From Paradesulfitobacterium ferrireducens (lineage in GTDB: Bacteria; Bacillota; Desulfitobacteriia; Desulfitobacteriales; Desulfitobacteriaceae), in assembly GCF_017310645.1 (NCBI RefSeq), contig NZ_JAFLRH010000005.1, forward strand, positions 1 through 49,003: a DNA stretch of 49,003 nucleotides. The letters run 5' to 3'. Positions 8,397 to 19,204 of this stretch are shown piece by piece. The translations under genes were made by a program, and so were the position numbers. The notes under the pieces were generated by a model. That model searched no databases. It saw only the letters and a list, made by a program, of their open reading frames with translations, and was not told the DNA's origin. Every line of letters begins with the position of its first letter. Position 1 is the stretch's first letter.

Positions 8397-8661
8397 ACAA
8401 TCTCTCCTTTAATTCATCATTGTTCGTGGTCCGTACGATTTGTGGACGATTTAGACCTTGTTGGGATTTCGAGATTATTATAACCATTAGGCACAGATTT
8501 TCTGCTTCACTGCTCTAATTGTGCCGGACCGGACGCACTTAGACGTAGATGTTGTAGCAGGAGTTTTGGCGCTGCGGCTAGAATTAATACTTAAGGTGTC
8601 GCTAAGCTAGATGCTACATAGCTGCTAATGAGATTGTTATATTTAGTAGGGATGGTCTAAG
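8397..8661. other. non-coding gap, nothing recognised
   Basis: About 265 bases between the small ORF and the glycosylase gene. I see no convincing coding frame, RNA or repeat. A mildly AT-rich stretch before 8662 may hold the promoter of the glycosylase gene. Confidence 0.5.
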
Positions 8662-9243
8662 ATGGATTTGGTAAGGGAAACAAAGATAAATAACCTCAAA
8701 GCTTTGGAGCAAAAAGCCAAAGCGTGTACAAATTGCGGCTTGCGCGCAGGGTGCCGTGGGGTGGTGTTCGGAGAGGGGAACCTTAATTCGCCGGTGATGT
8801 TTGTTGGGGAAGGGCCGGGACAGACTGAGGATGAACTGGGAAGGCCGTTTGTGGGCAAAGCCGGGCAGCTTCTGGATAAGATCTTGCTGGCAGCAGAACT
8901 GCCGCGCGAAACGGTGTATATCACGAACATTGTTAAATGCAGGCCGCCGGGCAATCGAACTCCGAATATGCAGGAAATGCAAACATGTCTGCCATGGCTG
9001 AGGCAACAGTTTACCGTAATGCGCCCCCGGTTTATGGTGCTGCTGGGATTGGCGGCATCCCACGGGATTATTGATCCTAACCTTAAAATGGGACCAAACC
9101 ACGGACAGTGGTTTGAAAGAGGAAATACCTTGATCATGCCGACATACCACCCGGCGGCAATCTTGCGCAATCCTTCCTTGCGCAAGCCGGCTTGGGAGGA
9201 TTTTCAAAAGATTAGCCGGGCGGTCAAAGAATGGGCGCATTGA
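8662..9243 (+). CDS. uracil-DNA glycosylase, family 4-like (Fe-S)
   Basis: A base-excision repair enzyme removing uracil from DNA. The 193-residue sequence carries [10 protein letters not shown] near residue 18, then [20 protein letters not shown], the family 4 form of the active-site loop, and [13 protein letters not shown]. It ends with the [16 protein letters not shown] segment whose His contacts the uracil. Cysteines at the N-terminus, in KCRPP and in TCLPW fit the [4Fe-4S] ligand set. The start is ATG 8662. The gene precedes tepA and spoIIIE in the same direction but may have its own promoter. Confidence 0.9.
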   Translation: MDLVRETKINNLKALEQKAKACTNCGLRAGCRGVVFGEGNLNSPVMFVGEGPGQTEDELGRPFVGKAGQLLDKILLAAELPRETVYITNIVKCRPPGNRTPNMQEMQTCLPWLRQQFTVMRPRFMVLLGLAASHGIIDPNLKMGPNHGQWFERGNTLIMPTYHPAAILRNPSLRKPAWEDFQKISRAVKEWAH

Positions 9244-9301
9244 ATCTCCGCCAACTCTCCATACTAAAGATGATTATGTCTGCAATAATGGAGGGTGTAA
9301 A

Positions 9302-10015
9302 ATGAAAGGGATTTCAGTGGTGCCGAAGAGCAATGAAACTCCGGCTGAGGGACATAAAGAAAGTAATGTTGAAAATCTTAAACAGGTTGGGGAAATCCGC
9401 CTGCCGGAACCACCGGGGAACATATTTACCTTGACTATTATTGGCCAAATTGAAGGGCATCAGGTACTGCCGCCGCAAACAAAGACAACTAAGTACGAGC
9501 ATGTGATTCCACAGCTGGTGGCGGTAGAGCAAAATCCCAAAATTGAAGGTTTATTGGTCATGCTCAATACCGCCGGAGGAGATGTGGAAGCGGGGCTGGC
9601 CATTTCCGAGCTTATCGCAAGCCTTAGCAAACCCAGTGTGTCTCTGGTGCTGGGGGGAGGGCATAGCATTGGGATTCCGATCGCCGTGAGTTGTACCCGC
9701 AGCTTTATCTCCCCGACCGGAACCATGACCGTTCATCCCATCCGCTATACCGGCCTGGTAATTCACGGCCACCAGCAGTTCGAGTATTTGCAGAAGATGC
9801 AGGAACGTGTCAATAAATTTATCATGGAGCATTCGATGATATCCGAAGCGGGTTTGAAGGATTTGATGTTTGCAACAGGAGAACTGGCCCAGGATATCGG
9901 TACGATTTTAGTCGGACAAAAAGCGGTGGATGTTGGGCTGATTGGTGCTGTCGGCGGACTTAAAGACGCTTATGCGGAGCTTAACCGGTTAATCGAAGAA
10001 AACTCGGAGCAGTAG
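9302..10015 (+). CDS. tepA: TepA, ClpP-like translocation-enhancing protease
   Basis: A 237-residue ClpP-fold serine peptidase of the TepA (YmfB) type. The active-site Ser is in [11 protein letters not shown] and the His in TVHPIRYTG; the [14 protein letters not shown] strand-turn is typical of the oligomer core. An N-terminal ~40-residue hydrophilic extension is present, but no signal peptide. In Bacillus, tepA sits directly upstream of spoIIIE, as here (with a decayed capA in between). TepA is thought to help signal-peptide or pre-protein turnover. ATG at 9302 follows GGAGGG. Confidence 0.85.
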   Translation: MKGISVVPKSNETPAEGHKESNVENLKQVGEIRLPEPPGNIFTLTIIGQIEGHQVLPPQTKTTKYEHVIPQLVAVEQNPKIEGLLVMLNTAGGDVEAGLAISELIASLSKPSVSLVLGGGHSIGIPIAVSCTRSFISPTGTMTVHPIRYTGLVIHGHQQFEYLQKMQERVNKFIMEHSMISEAGLKDLMFATGELAQDIGTILVGQKAVDVGLIGAVGGLKDAYAELNRLIEENSEQ

Positions 10016-10047
10016 ACTTTTGATAGAGTAGAAAAGAGATGCTTTAA

Positions 10048-10440
10048 TTGAAAGCTGTGAGGAAAGTGAAATGGAAGGTTCTAATCCCAGTTATTTTAAT
10101 GCTGCTGGTTATTGGCGGCTATTGGGTTTTGCCGGTAGTGCGCCAGGCACAAGCAGGAGGCGGAAATTCTATAACAAGGCAAACACAGATTCCACCCTGG
10201 GTAGAGAAGATTACCCTGGTAGCGGCCGGTGATATCCTGATGCATAATACCCAAATTTGGTCCGGACGCCAGGCGGATGGTTCTTATGCCTTTGATTTCT
10301 TCGAGCCGATGTGATTTTAGGGAGTTATCCCCACGTGATTGAGCCGATGGAAGTAATAAAAGACGGTGCTAAAGCAAACACGCTCGCTGCTGGGAGAAGG
10401 ATTTTCACGGGACCCTGGCGAATAGTCATATGGATTATTT
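10048..10440 (+). pseudogene. CapA family protein, internally deleted
   Basis: Starting at TTG 10048 there is a membrane anchor (residues 9-28), then ITLVAAGDILMHNTQIW and SYAFDFFEPM, the N-terminal metal-binding start of CapA (poly-gamma-glutamate synthesis type) phosphoesterase-like proteins. A TGA follows at once. In the other frame LGSYPHVIEPMEVIKDG matches the C-terminal PHV..PMEV motif. Roughly 200 central residues are missing. A 9-base direct repeat GAGCCGATG stands at 10303-10311 and 10341-10349, close to the junction. Confidence 0.75.
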
Positions 10441-10468
10441 TACCACATAAAGTCGGAGGAGGCAGTTC

Positions 10469-12928
10469 GTGGCTAATAAAAAGGTGCGGCGCAAGTATGA
10501 CCGCAAAAATCCGAGCCTTAAAGAGACCATCCGCACCGAAGTCATCGGGATTCTTATCGTCGGGATGGCCTGTTTAGGTTTTGTTGCCCTCTATTCGGAC
10601 CGCAGCGGAGTGGTCGGAGAAAAAATAAGCTTTGCTTTAACAGCTTTAGCGGGCGGAGGAAGAGCTTGGCTTTTAGTGTTAATCGGCCTTGGAGGATTAA
10701 CCTTTATGAGTAAGCACACCCGGCGGCCAGGCCGGCGCGCGGGCGGAGCGGTGCTCTTATGGCTGGTCATGCTGGGGCTGATGCATTTCCAGCTGCCGGG
10801 TTTTCAGGCATTTTCTCAGAAGGATATGTTTGCCGAGGGTAAACTGGGTCATGGCGGGGGCCTGATCGGAGCGGTCCTTGCTCTGGCGCTCAGAACCGCG
10901 GTCGGGGTTCAAGGAGGGTATGTGCTGCTCGGGATGGGAGCGCTTATCGGAGCGCTTCTGGTGGTTAACCGCTCCCTGGTCAGCGGTGCGAAAGAGGCAG
11001 GCCGGTTGGGGAAAGCCGCTGGGTATTGGATTAAGAACCAGGTGGGAGACTTCGTGTACGTGGTTCAGAATCCTTCGGAAGAAGATGAGTCCCTGGAGGA
11101 GAAAGAACTTAAACAATCGGCTGGGTCTAAGCTGATGGATAAAGTTCTCAGTAAGAAAAGGGGAAAGGATGCCGGGAAGCCGGTGGTGCTTGATCCGGAT
11201 ATTGTGGAGAGGCCATTGGTTATCCGTACCTTTGCAGATAGTTTGGTGGACCAAGATGAAGCTCAGGATCCGATTCATGATCCGATGCAAAAAGATTCAA
11301 TATCTAAAATGCCTATGTCTGCTAAGAGCAGGGTAGGTGCGGGTGAGCCTTACTCTCATGGGGGAACGAGTTCCCAAAACGAGACTCCGTATCAGAGGGA
11401 GCCTGCCTCACAAACGGATATTATTCCCGCGGGCAAGCTTACCGGTACTCCGATTTCGCGTCAGGTTAAGCAGGATACCCTCTATGAGCTACCCCCTCTT
11501 ACCCTTTTGCATAAATCTCTGCGGGTCAAGAATTCACGCCTGAACAAGGACTTAGCGGATAATGTGCGGGTACTCGAGGACACTTTAGACAGCTTTGGTG
11601 TCAAAGTGAAAGTGACCCATGTCACCCAGGGTCCGGCGATTACGCGCTATGAGGCCCAGCCCGCCCCGGGGATCAAGGTGAGTAAGATTACCAGCTTAGC
11701 GGATGACATCGCTCTAAGTTTAGCTGCTTCGGATGTTCGCATTGAGGCGCCGGTTCCCGGGAAATCTGTGGTTGGGATTGAGGTGCCGAACCGGGAAATT
11801 GCCACGGTCCATTTCCGCGAAGTGCTGGATGCTCCGGAATTCCAAAACGCCGCCAGTAAATTAAGCCTGTGTTTGGGCAAGGATATTACCGGAACCCCGG
11901 TTGTGGCGGATCTCACCAAAATGCCGCACCTATTGATTGCCGGGGCGACGGGTTCAGGTAAATCCGTGTGTGTTAATACTTTAATCCATAGCATCTTATT
12001 TAAGGCCCGCCCGGATGAGGTCAAGTTTTTACTGGTTGACCCGAAGATGGTAGAGCTAACAACTTATAACGGGATTCCGCATTTAATTGCTCCGGTCGTA
12101 ACCGACCCCAAAAAAGCGGCCGGAGCTTTGAAATGGATTGTGACCGAGATGGAAACGAGGTATGAATTGTTTGCAGCGGCCGGAGTCCGGGATATTGTCA
12201 GGTATAACTTCTTAAAAAGCCAGGATAAAGCCGGTGAACAGCCGCCTCTTCCCTATGTTGTGGTTATCATCGATGAGTTGGCGGATCTGATGATGGTAGC
12301 CCCGGGTGATGTTGAGGACGCGATTTGCCGTCTGGCCCAGATGGCGCGGGCGGCCGGCATTCACTTGATTGTGGCCACCCAGCGGCCGTCGGTGGATGTC
12401 ATTACCGGGTTGATTAAGGCCAATATTCCTTCGCGCATAGCCTTTGCAGTGTCTTCCCAGATTGACTCGCGCACGATTCTCGATATGAACGGAGCGGAGA
12501 AACTGCTGGGCCGGGGGGACATGCTCTTCTATCCAATGGGTGCGAGCAAACCGGTGCGTGTGCAGGGCTGCTTCTTGGCGGATAAAGAGGTGGAGAATGT
12601 CGTAAAATTCCTGCAGGAGCAAGCAAAGCCGGAGTACCAGGAAATACCGAATATTGAGGTTGGCGCGAACAAAGTGGAAGAAGCGGAGGATGAACTTTTT
12701 TACCAGGCGGCCCAGCTCTTTATTGAATCCGGGAATGCCTCGGTATCGCTCTTACAGCGGCGCTTGCGCGTAGGGTATACGCGGGCGGCCCGGCTCATGG
12801 ACATGCTTGAGGATAAGGGTGTCGTGGGAGGGTATGAAGGCTCCAAACCCCGGGAAGTACTTCTAACAAGAGGTCAGTTTGAGCAGAAATTCGGACCCTG
12901 GCCGGATGGGAATTTTGTAAAGTCTTGA
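10469..12928 (+). CDS. DNA translocase FtsK/SpoIIIE
   Basis: An 819-residue hexameric, membrane-anchored DNA pump that clears chromosomes from the division septum. The N-terminal ~165 residues hold four hydrophobic segments, followed by a charged linker to about residue 340. The motor has Walker [16 protein letters not shown], Walker [14 protein letters not shown], and [21 protein letters not shown]. The C-terminal gamma winged helix ([38 protein letters not shown]) reads KOPS/SRS-like sequences. It starts at GTG 10469 after GGAGGAGG. It could be either the vegetative FtsK/SftA or the sporulation SpoIIIE; neighbourhood with tepA, DUF3388 and rodZ favours SpoIIIE. Confidence 0.95.
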   Translation: MANKKVRRKYDRKNPSLKETIRTEVIGILIVGMACLGFVALYSDRSGVVGEKISFALTALAGGGRAWLLVLIGLGGLTFMSKHTRRPGRRAGGAVLLWLVMLGLMHFQLPGFQAFSQKDMFAEGKLGHGGGLIGAVLALALRTAVGVQGGYVLLGMGALIGALLVVNRSLVSGAKEAGRLGKAAGYWIKNQVGDFVYVVQNPSEEDESLEEKELKQSAGSKLMDKVLSKKRGKDAGKPVVLDPDIVERPLVIRTFADSLVDQDEAQDPIHDPMQKDSISKMPMSAKSRVGAGEPYSHGGTSSQNETPYQREPASQTDIIPAGKLTGTPISRQVKQDTLYELPPLTLLHKSLRVKNSRLNKDLADNVRVLEDTLDSFGVKVKVTHVTQGPAITRYEAQPAPGIKVSKITSLADDIALSLAASDVRIEAPVPGKSVVGIEVPNREIATVHFREVLDAPEFQNAASKLSLCLGKDITGTPVVADLTKMPHLLIAGATGSGKSVCVNTLIHSILFKARPDEVKFLLVDPKMVELTTYNGIPHLIAPVVTDPKKAAGALKWIVTEMETRYELFAAAGVRDIVRYNFLKSQDKAGEQPPLPYVVVIIDELADLMMVAPGDVEDAICRLAQMARAAGIHLIVATQRPSVDVITGLIKANIPSRIAFAVSSQIDSRTILDMNGAEKLLGRGDMLFYPMGASKPVRVQGCFLADKEVENVVKFLQEQAKPEYQEIPNIEVGANKVEEAEDELFYQAAQLFIESGNASVSLLQRRLRVGYTRAARLMDMLEDKGVVGGYEGSKPREVLLTRGQFEQKFGPWPDGNFVKS

Positions 12929-12985
12929 TGCAGGATTATAATAGATAATGTTGAATATATACAAGTTGAAAGGGATAATTAGGGA

Positions 12986-14044
12986 ATGATTAAAGAAATA
13001 ACAGTGGAAGAATTAGAGGATTTGGCAAATCCCGTCCTGATTGATGTCCGTTCGGAAGGGGAGTATGCCGAAGCCACCATTCCCGGTGCCCTCAATCTTC
13101 CCCTGTTTAATAATGAGGAAAGAGCCAAAGTTGGCACGGCTTATGCTCAAGTTTCCCCGGCTCAGGCGCGTAAACTTGGATTGGAATTTGTCAGTCCGAA
13201 ACTTCCTGATTTAGTAAAAAAAGCGGAAGAGGTTCAAGCAGAAGGACCGTTGGTCTTCTTCTGCTGGCGCGGGGGAATGCGCAGCAAGTCTGTTGCCTCC
13301 GTACTCGATCTGATGGGCATGACGGTGTACCGCCTTCAGGGAGGGTATAAAGCCTACCGGCGTAAAGTAGTGGAGTATTTTGAACAGGGTTTTAATAAAC
13401 ATGTGGTCGTTTTGCGCGGGAACACCGGAGTCGGCAAAACGGAGATTCTCCGCAAATTACGGGCGCACGGGTACCCAGCCATTGATTTGGAGAAACTGGC
13501 AAATAACAGGGGTTCGGTTTTCGGTGCGATAGGGTTGGGGGACGCTCCTTCTCAGAAGACGTTCGAGTCTATGTTGTTTGAAGAAATAAAGCAGTTCTCA
13601 GAGTATGATTATGTGATTGTTGAGTGTGAGAGCAGAAGGATCGGGCGGGTGACCGTACCGGAACGTTTTTTTGAAGGGATGCAGAGCGGTACCCAAATTC
13701 TCGTCTATGACAGCCTGGAGCATAGGGTAGCCCGTTTAGTCGAGGAGTATACCCAATTCCCGGATTCAATTCCCCAGATTCGGATGGCTTTAGACAGGCT
13801 GGTCAAGCTCTTGGGTCATGACCGGATCGATCAGTATCATGAACTCTTGAATCAGAAGGAACTTGGGGAATTTACCAGGCGCTTGCTGGTGGAATACTAT
13901 GATAAGCTTTATGGTTATCCTAATGAACCAAGTTTGAGCTATGAATTTTGTCTGAATTATGAAGAGGCAGAGTTGGGTCTAAGGGAGTTGGAGCGCTTTC
14001 TTGAATACAGGGTGGACGGACGCAGAGAAGCTTCTGTATCTTGA
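12986..14044 (+). CDS. mnmH: tRNA 2-selenouridine synthase MnmH
   Basis: MnmH (SelU) converts 2-thiouridine at the wobble base of some tRNAs to 2-selenouridine using selenophosphate. The N-terminal rhodanese domain (about 1-130) has VLIDVRSEGEYAEATIPGALNLPL and the active-site Cys in FFCWRGGMRSKS. The C-terminal part carries a P-loop GNTGVGKTEIL and the family's SRRIGRVTVPE segment. At 352 residues it is full length. Its presence implies a selenophosphate synthase (SelD) elsewhere in the genome. The last 44 bases overlap the DUF3388 remnant in another frame. Confidence 0.93.
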   Translation: MIKEITVEELEDLANPVLIDVRSEGEYAEATIPGALNLPLFNNEERAKVGTAYAQVSPAQARKLGLEFVSPKLPDLVKKAEEVQAEGPLVFFCWRGGMRSKSVASVLDLMGMTVYRLQGGYKAYRRKVVEYFEQGFNKHVVVLRGNTGVGKTEILRKLRAHGYPAIDLEKLANNRGSVFGAIGLGDAPSQKTFESMLFEEIKQFSEYDYVIVECESRRIGRVTVPERFFEGMQSGTQILVYDSLEHRVARLVEEYTQFPDSIPQIRMALDRLVKLLGHDRIDQYHELLNQKELGEFTRRLLVEYYDKLYGYPNEPSLSYEFCLNYEEAELGLRELERFLEYRVDGRREASVS

Positions 14045-14542
14045 ATATGAGATTCAGCTGGACAAGCCAGGACTACTGGGCGCAGTCACAACTTTATTAG
14101 GGATGCTGGAGCTGAATATTCTCACGGTATCGGCCATAGGAGCAAAGAGGCGCGGTTTTTTACTCAGGGCATTGACTGAGGCTAAAGTGGAGGCCTTGAA
14201 GACGGCACTGGACCAAGTGAGAGCCATTAATGTAACAGCTTTTCGTCCCCCGACCCTATTGGACCGGATTGCCTTAAGGCATGGCCGAAGGCTTGACCCG
14301 GCTGCGGATAATCCGCCGACTTACCGATTTGTACGCGAAGAATTAGGAGTTTTAGTTGACTTTTTAGGAGATACTTTAATTGAAGGGAAAAACCTGATTA
14401 TCGGAGTGCGCGTGGATTCTTTATCCGTGACGGAAAACTTAAGGTAACATTTGATCTGGTTATTGAAATCAGGAACTCTGTGGATGATGTGATTCGTGCG
14501 GAAGATGTGGACCTCAGCTTTTCCGCGTTTGATTTAAGTTAA
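14001..14542 (+). pseudogene. DUF3388 (YmfK-like) protein, internally deleted
   Basis: From TTG 14001 the frame reads an ACT-like domain (LEYEIQLDKPGLLGAVTTLLGMLELNI), then AFRPPTLLDRIALRHGR and FVREELGVLVDFLGDTL, all typical of DUF3388. After KNLIIGVRVDS, where the family enters its P-loop ATPase half, the frame stops at 14447. In another frame FDLVIEIRNSVDDVIRAEDVDLSFSAFDLS, ending at 14542, looks like the family's C-terminus. About 100 central residues are lost. In Bacillus this gene (ymfK) precedes rodZ (ymfM), as here. Confidence 0.7.
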
Positions 14543-14565
14543 TCTAGGTAAAGGAGGGTGTCGCT

Positions 14566-15339
14566 ATGGCCGGAGAAGGACAGGTATTGCTTAAGGCTCG
14601 TGAGGCTAAAGGTTGGAGTTTAGTTGAAGCGGAAGAGGCTACTAAAATTCGTGTGCGCTACTTACAGGCATTGGAAGAAGAAAACTACTCCATACTTCCG
14701 GGAAACGCGTATGTCAAGGGGTTTTTGAGAACGTATGCTAAAAATCTCAATCTTAACCCGGAAGAGATTTTAAACCTATATCGAGCATCCGCAGCGTCTG
14801 AAGCCGCGCCGGTGTTGGAAGCGCCGCTTACTCCGATACGTCCGAAGTCTTTGTGGCTGCGGCCGTTGGTCGCTGTAGCCATTGGGCTAATCGCGATAGC
14901 ATTGGTGATTGGGATTGCCTCCTGGAGCCGCATGCAGGCAACTCCACAGAAAACCGCATATGAACCGGCTGCTTTGCCCACAGCGCCCTCTGAGCCTAAA
15001 GAGACACCGAATAATCAAGCCAATCCCCCGGCATCCAATCCTCAGCCTTCGGAAACGGTTACTCCCCCTGCGACTCAAGGGTTGTCGGCCAAGTTGGTGT
15101 TTACCGAGGATGTCTGGATCGTGGTCAAAGTAGATGGCCAGCCTTCCTTGCAAGGGACATTCCCCGCCGGCACCACCAAGGAATTACAAGCCAAGGATAA
15201 GATTGAGCTGGTGAATGTCGGTAATGCCGGAGGGCTGATGATCACTTTAAATGGGCAAGTCCTGCCCAAATTAGGTAAGTCCGGCCAGGTTGTGCGTAAC
15301 ATTGCCCTCTCAAAAGACAATGTGATTAAGGCGCAATAA
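14566..15339 (+). CDS. rodZ: RodZ family protein (HTH, membrane segment, DUF4115)
   Basis: A bitopic membrane protein that links MreB filaments to the cell-wall elongation machinery. Residues about 5-70 form the HTH_25 domain (LLKAREAKGWSLVEAEEATKI, YVKGFLRTYAKNL). A transmembrane segment lies at about 103-125, followed by a Pro/Thr-rich extracytoplasmic linker and a C-terminal DUF4115 beta domain (KLVFTEDVWIVVKVDGQ). Its length of 257 is normal for Firmicutes. ATG follows AAAGGAGGGTG. Its place after spoIIIE and DUF3388 is conserved in Bacillus. Confidence 0.9.
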   Translation: MAGEGQVLLKAREAKGWSLVEAEEATKIRVRYLQALEEENYSILPGNAYVKGFLRTYAKNLNLNPEEILNLYRASAASEAAPVLEAPLTPIRPKSLWLRPLVAVAIGLIAIALVIGIASWSRMQATPQKTAYEPAALPTAPSEPKETPNNQANPPASNPQPSETVTPPATQGLSAKLVFTEDVWIVVKVDGQPSLQGTFPAGTTKELQAKDKIELVNVGNAGGLMITLNGQVLPKLGKSGQVVRNIALSKDNVIKAQ

Positions 15340-15369
15340 TTTAAATAATTTTTTAAAGGAGAGAATGGT

Positions 15370-15861
15370 TTGGCTAAAGAGTCTTCATTTGATATCGTGT
15401 CCAAAGTGGAAATGCCGGAAGTGGTAAACTCTGTGCATCAGGCGCAGAAAGAGATGGAACAGCGGTTTGATTTTAAAAACAGCAAATCATCCATTGCCTT
15501 GGAAGGGGAAAAAATCGTTCTCATATCGGATGATGAGTTTAAGCTGCGCAATGTCACTGACATTTTGGAGAGTAAGCTTGTGAAGCGGGGAGTTTCTTTA
15601 CGGGCGCTTGAGTATGGCAAGATTCAGCCTGCAGCCGGGGATACCGTGCGCCAGGAGGTCAACCTCGTGCTGGGGATATCCCAGGACAAAGCCAAGCAAA
15701 TCAATAAAGTAATCAAGGATAGCAAAATCAAGGTAACGAGCTCAATTCAAGGAGATCAAATCCGAGTTGTCGGAAAGAATAAAGATGATTTGCAGGCAGT
15801 GATTAACTTATTGCGTAAGGAAGATTTTGGGCTCGAGCTTCAGTTTGTTAATTACCGGTAA
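15370..15861 (+). CDS. YajQ family cyclic-di-GMP/nucleotide-binding protein
   Basis: A 163-residue UPF0234 (YajQ) protein with two ferredoxin-like halves. It opens with ESSFDIVSKVEMPEVVNSV and QRFDFKNSKSSI and closes with EDFGLELQFVNYR, all diagnostic. Some homologues bind cyclic di-GMP and act with transcription factors; here no partner is visible. TTG 15370 lies 6 bases after AAAGGAGAGA. It follows rodZ by 30 bp and is likely co-transcribed; a hairpin at 15925 ends the unit. Confidence 0.9.
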   Translation: MAKESSFDIVSKVEMPEVVNSVHQAQKEMEQRFDFKNSKSSIALEGEKIVLISDDEFKLRNVTDILESKLVKRGVSLRALEYGKIQPAAGDTVRQEVNLVLGISQDKAKQINKVIKDSKIKVTSSIQGDQIRVVGKNKDDLQAVINLLRKEDFGLELQFVNYR

Positions 15862-15865
15862 TTCA

Positions 15866-16047
15866 AGTCGGGAGTCAGAATTCAGGTTAGGCTAATTCAT
15901 AGAGAAATTCTGCCAAGAATAGTTTGCGTGTGTTCCGTAAGGCCTGGAGCCGTAGGGGTACACGCTTTTTATTGATTAGGAGTCAGAATTGATTAGTCAG
16001 GAGTCAGAATTCAGGAGTCAGTAGACAGTAGATAGAATTCAGTCATA
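15866..16047. repeat. cluster of GGAGTCAGAATTCAG units
   Basis: At least four whole or partial copies of GGAGTCAGAATTCAG stand on both sides of the terminator (around 15870, 15978, 15998, 16013). Degraded copies such as AGACAGTAGATAGAATTCAG follow. The same unit occurs next to the 23S gene at 126-154, marking it as a genome-dispersed intergenic repeat. Confidence 0.65.
15925..15970 (+). terminator. terminator after yajQ
   Basis: GCGTGT...ACACGC arms, extended by wobble pairs and an inner stem, are followed by a T run at 15966-15970. Confidence 0.6.
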
Positions 16048-16142
16048 GGGTTGGCCTCGACTCAAAGGAGAAATTATTCAGACGGACCAAGTAGAAATTT
16101 TCTGAATTATTAGGTCGGATTCCTATGTCTAGGGGTGAAAGG

Positions 16143-18122
16143 ATGTCAAAGCAGGAATTCCTGCCGATGTGCAAAGCTGAGATGGCTGAGCGCGGCTGGG
16201 ATGAGTTGGATTTCATCATGATAACAGGAGATGCCTACATCGACCACCCAAGTTTTGGAGCAGCGATTATCACGCGCCTTTTGGAACGGGAAGGATTTAA
16301 GGTAGGGGTTATCGCCCAACCGGATTGGAAAGACATCGACGCTTTCCGCGTTTTGGGGCGGCCGCGTTTGGCTGTTCTCATTACCGGGGGTAATTTGGAC
16401 TCGATGGTGAATCATTATACAGCGGCGAAAAAGCGGCGTTCCCAAGATGTCTATGCGCCCGGGGGTAAAAGCGGGCTCCGGCCTGACCGCGCTACGATCG
16501 TGTATTCAAACAAGGTGCAGGAAGCTTTGCCGGAAGTGCCGGTGATAATCGGGGGAGTGGAGGCCTCCCTTAGGCGGTTTGCGCATTATGATTACTGGAG
16601 TGATCAGGTGCGGCGTTCCATCCTGCTGGATAGTCAGGCCGATCTCTTGGTTTTTGGGATGGGTGAGAAGGCGATCATCGAAATCGCCAACTGTTTGCGT
16701 AATGGAAAGAGCATTCATCACATTACCGATGTCAGGGGAACAATGGTTCCCTGGCGGGGGGAGCCGCCTGAGAGGGCGCAGGTCATTCCTTCATTGGCTG
16801 AGGTGAAGGAGAGTAAGAAAAGTTATGCCGAAGGCTTCTGGCAGCAATACCGGGAGCAAGATCCTTATCGGGGCCGTACGCTTTACCAGGCCCACGGACG
16901 GGAGGGAGTATTGCAAAACCCGCCTGCCTTACCTCTGACTGAGAAAGAAATGGATGAGGTGTATGAGCTTAATTATGCCCGGAGTTATCATCCCGTGTAT
17001 GAGCCAGAAGGCGGAGTACCGGCGCTCAAAGAAGTGGAATTTAGCCTGACCAGTTCCCGCGGGTGCCACGGATCTTGCTCCTTTTGTGCGCTTGCCTTTC
17101 ATCAGGGACGGATTGTGCAGGGACGGAGCGCCGATTCGATTGTGCGGGAGGCAGAAGATCTCACGAAAAGTTCTCATTTTAAAGGGTATATTCATGATGT
17201 GGGCGGGCCGACGGCCAATTTCCGGCGCGCCGCCTGTAAAGGGCAATTAAAAAGGGGAGCGTGTGCGCATCGCCAGTGTCTTTTCCCGGAACCTTGCCCT
17301 GAGCTTGATGTAGACCACAGCGAATATATCCGGCTCTTGCGGCGTCTGCGGCAGCTTCCTGAGGTCAAGAAAGTTTTTGTGCGTTCCGGGATCCGTTTTG
17401 ATGCCGTCTTAGCGGACAAAAACAATGACTTTCTGCGGGAGCTCTGTACCTATCATATCAGCGGGCAATTAAAAGTGGCACCGGAGCATGTCAGCCCCAC
17501 GGTCTTAAAGCGTATGGGCAAGCCCGGCCGTAAGGTGTATGACCGCTTCGTCGAGGAGTATGGGCGGATGAATCAGAAATTGGGGAAAAAGCAATACCTA
17601 GTGCCCTATCTTATGTCCTCCCATCCCGGCAGCACGCTGAAGGAGGCGGTGGAACTCGCGGAATACGTCCGCGACATGGGCGTGAACCCGGAACAAGTTC
17701 AGGATTTTATTCCTACACCCGGAACCTTGTCTACGTGCATGTATTATACCGGACTTGACCCCAGAACCATGGAACAGGTGTATGTGCCGCGTTCTCCCAA
17801 GGAGAAAGCGATGCAGCGGGCCCTGATTCAATACCGTGACCCGAAAAATTATGATTTGGTGGCCGAAGCGCTCAGGTTGGCTCACCGGGCAGACTTAATC
17901 GGCTTTGGCCCGAAGTGCCTCATCCGGCCGCGCAAGCACGGAGCAGGAACGAAGCATGAGGGAAGAGATTCAACGCATGAAGGAAGACGCAAAAATAACG
18001 AAGCAAGAAGCGCAAAGTCTGGAACAAAGGATGTCAAGAACGTTGGAAGAGGTGCGAAGCAAGGAACAAAGGGTTTTTTCAAGTCCATTTCTGTGGGCTT
18101 AGAAATTCAATCAGCTAACTAA
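16143..18122 (+). CDS. YgiQ family radical SAM protein
   Basis: A 659-residue UPF0313 radical SAM enzyme of unknown reaction. The N-terminal ~280 residues form the B12-binding-like region ([36 protein letters not shown]). The radical SAM CX3CX2C motif is in [17 protein letters not shown] near residue 310. [19 protein letters not shown] and [20 protein letters not shown] are family blocks. The last ~60 residues are low-complexity, rich in Lys, Gly, Arg and Glu, and probably disordered. ATG 16143 is 6 bases after AGGGGTG and is preferred over ATG 16125. The 3' end overlaps the convergent phosphate transporter by 4 bp. Confidence 0.9.
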   Translation: MSKQEFLPMCKAEMAERGWDELDFIMITGDAYIDHPSFGAAIITRLLEREGFKVGVIAQPDWKDIDAFRVLGRPRLAVLITGGNLDSMVNHYTAAKKRRSQDVYAPGGKSGLRPDRATIVYSNKVQEALPEVPVIIGGVEASLRRFAHYDYWSDQVRRSILLDSQADLLVFGMGEKAIIEIANCLRNGKSIHHITDVRGTMVPWRGEPPERAQVIPSLAEVKESKKSYAEGFWQQYREQDPYRGRTLYQAHGREGVLQNPPALPLTEKEMDEVYELNYARSYHPVYEPEGGVPALKEVEFSLTSSRGCHGSCSFCALAFHQGRIVQGRSADSIVREAEDLTKSSHFKGYIHDVGGPTANFRRAACKGQLKRGACAHRQCLFPEPCPELDVDHSEYIRLLRRLRQLPEVKKVFVRSGIRFDAVLADKNNDFLRELCTYHISGQLKVAPEHVSPTVLKRMGKPGRKVYDRFVEEYGRMNQKLGKKQYLVPYLMSSHPGSTLKEAVELAEYVRDMGVNPEQVQDFIPTPGTLSTCMYYTGLDPRTMEQVYVPRSPKEKAMQRALIQYRDPKNYDLVAEALRLAHRADLIGFGPKCLIRPRKHGAGTKHEGRDSTHEGRRKNNEARSAKSGTKDVKNVGRGAKQGTKGFFKSISVGLEIQSAN

Positions 18123-19204
18123 CCACGAATTATGAAATAAAGAATTGCTGCAATAATTCCTGCAACAGGAAGCGTTACGCCCCATGATAATACCATATCT
18201 CGAATTACACGCCAGGAGACACCTCCTGAACCCTTTTTTAGTCCAAAACCGATAATGGCCGATGAAATAACATGGGTTGTAGATACAGGAAGACCAAGTT
18301 TAGACGCTGTACTAACCAGGAACGCAGTAGTTATATTAGCCCCAAATGCTTCACGGTCATCCATTTTGGTAAGTTTTTCTGCCAGCAAACGTGTAACTGG
18401 AAGACCTTTAACATAACTGCCCAGTGCCATCGCAATCGCTGTAATGAAAAATAGTGGTGTAATCGTCGACGCATTAAGCCCTGTTGTTGAGGTAATAAAG
18501 AAACCGAGAGCGACGATTTTAGGCGTATCATTGACTGCTCTTGCAAAGGTTGCAAACATACTCGACAGAAAATGCACTGAACGGAGATAATGACCTTCGG
18601 GAAGTCTCATGATGATATTCCATAATATATAAGCAACGATAATCGAAATCACGGGACTGGCCAGTAACGGGATAACTACTTTGCTGTTCAACGCTCCCCA
18701 CTTAATGTGATTGAACCCAAGGGAAATTATTCCTGCTCCAGTGATGGCACCAGTAATTGCGTGTGTAGTGGATACAGGCATTGAGATTCGCGTAGCTAAG
18801 GCAACCCAGAGGATTGCTCCTACTAACGTTGCCAGAGCAATCGATGATGGAAATTTGGTTACATCCAGTAAACCTGATGAAAATAACTTAACCATTTGCC
18901 GTCCCAACCACGCTGATGTGATTCCACCTATTAAAGTTGCAACTGATCCGGTCAGGATTGCTATACGGTAGTTTGTAACTCCGCCACTGATTAGAGTTGC
19001 AACACTTTTGGAAATATCATTTCCACCATTCTCAAAAGCCAACCACGCCATACAAGCCACACCAAATGATGTAAGCCATCCGCTATGAAAAAGAAACTTG
19101 GATGCAAGAGCAGCCAAAATCATCAATAGACCGGTAATTAACCAATTAACTGGTATAGCTGACTGCTTTGAATTTGTTGCAATAACAGAATCTCCACTAC
19201 TCAT
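18119..19204 (-). CDS. PiT family inorganic phosphate transporter
   Basis: An integral membrane phosphate (or sulfate-like anion) symporter with about ten transmembrane helices. The two PiT repeats are visible: [21 protein letters not shown] and [14 protein letters not shown], each with the ND signature. The paired [18 protein letters not shown] and [17 protein letters not shown] motifs are also present. I take ATG 19204 as the start because AAAGGAATGG lies about 10 bases upstream; an in-frame GTG exists at 19240. No PhoU-like (DUF47) partner is next to it. The PadR/DGC pair upstream is on the same strand, but 260 bases lie between. Confidence 0.9.
   Translation of the reverse strand: MSSGDSVIATNSKQSAIPVNWLITGLLMILAALASKFLFHSGWLTSFGVACMAWLAFENGGNDISKSVATLISGGVTNYRIAILTGSVATLIGGITSAWLGRQMVKLFSSGLLDVTKFPSSIALATLVGAILWVALATRISMPVSTTHAITGAITGAGIISLGFNHIKWGALNSKVVIPLLASPVISIIVAYILWNIIMRLPEGHYLRSVHFLSSMFATFARAVNDTPKIVALGFFITSTTGLNASTITPLFFITAIAMALGSYVKGLPVTRLLAEKLTKMDDREAFGANITTAFLVSTASKLGLPVSTTHVISSAIIGFGLKKGSGGVSWRVIRDMVLSWGVTLPVAGIIAAILYFIIRG

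Noticed and set aside
8614..9240. Long minus-strand frames opposite the glycosylase gene (and similar ones opposite spoIIIE, ygiQ and the NtrC gene).
   Set aside because: Antisense shadows of strongly coding genes, without own ribosome binding sites or homology.
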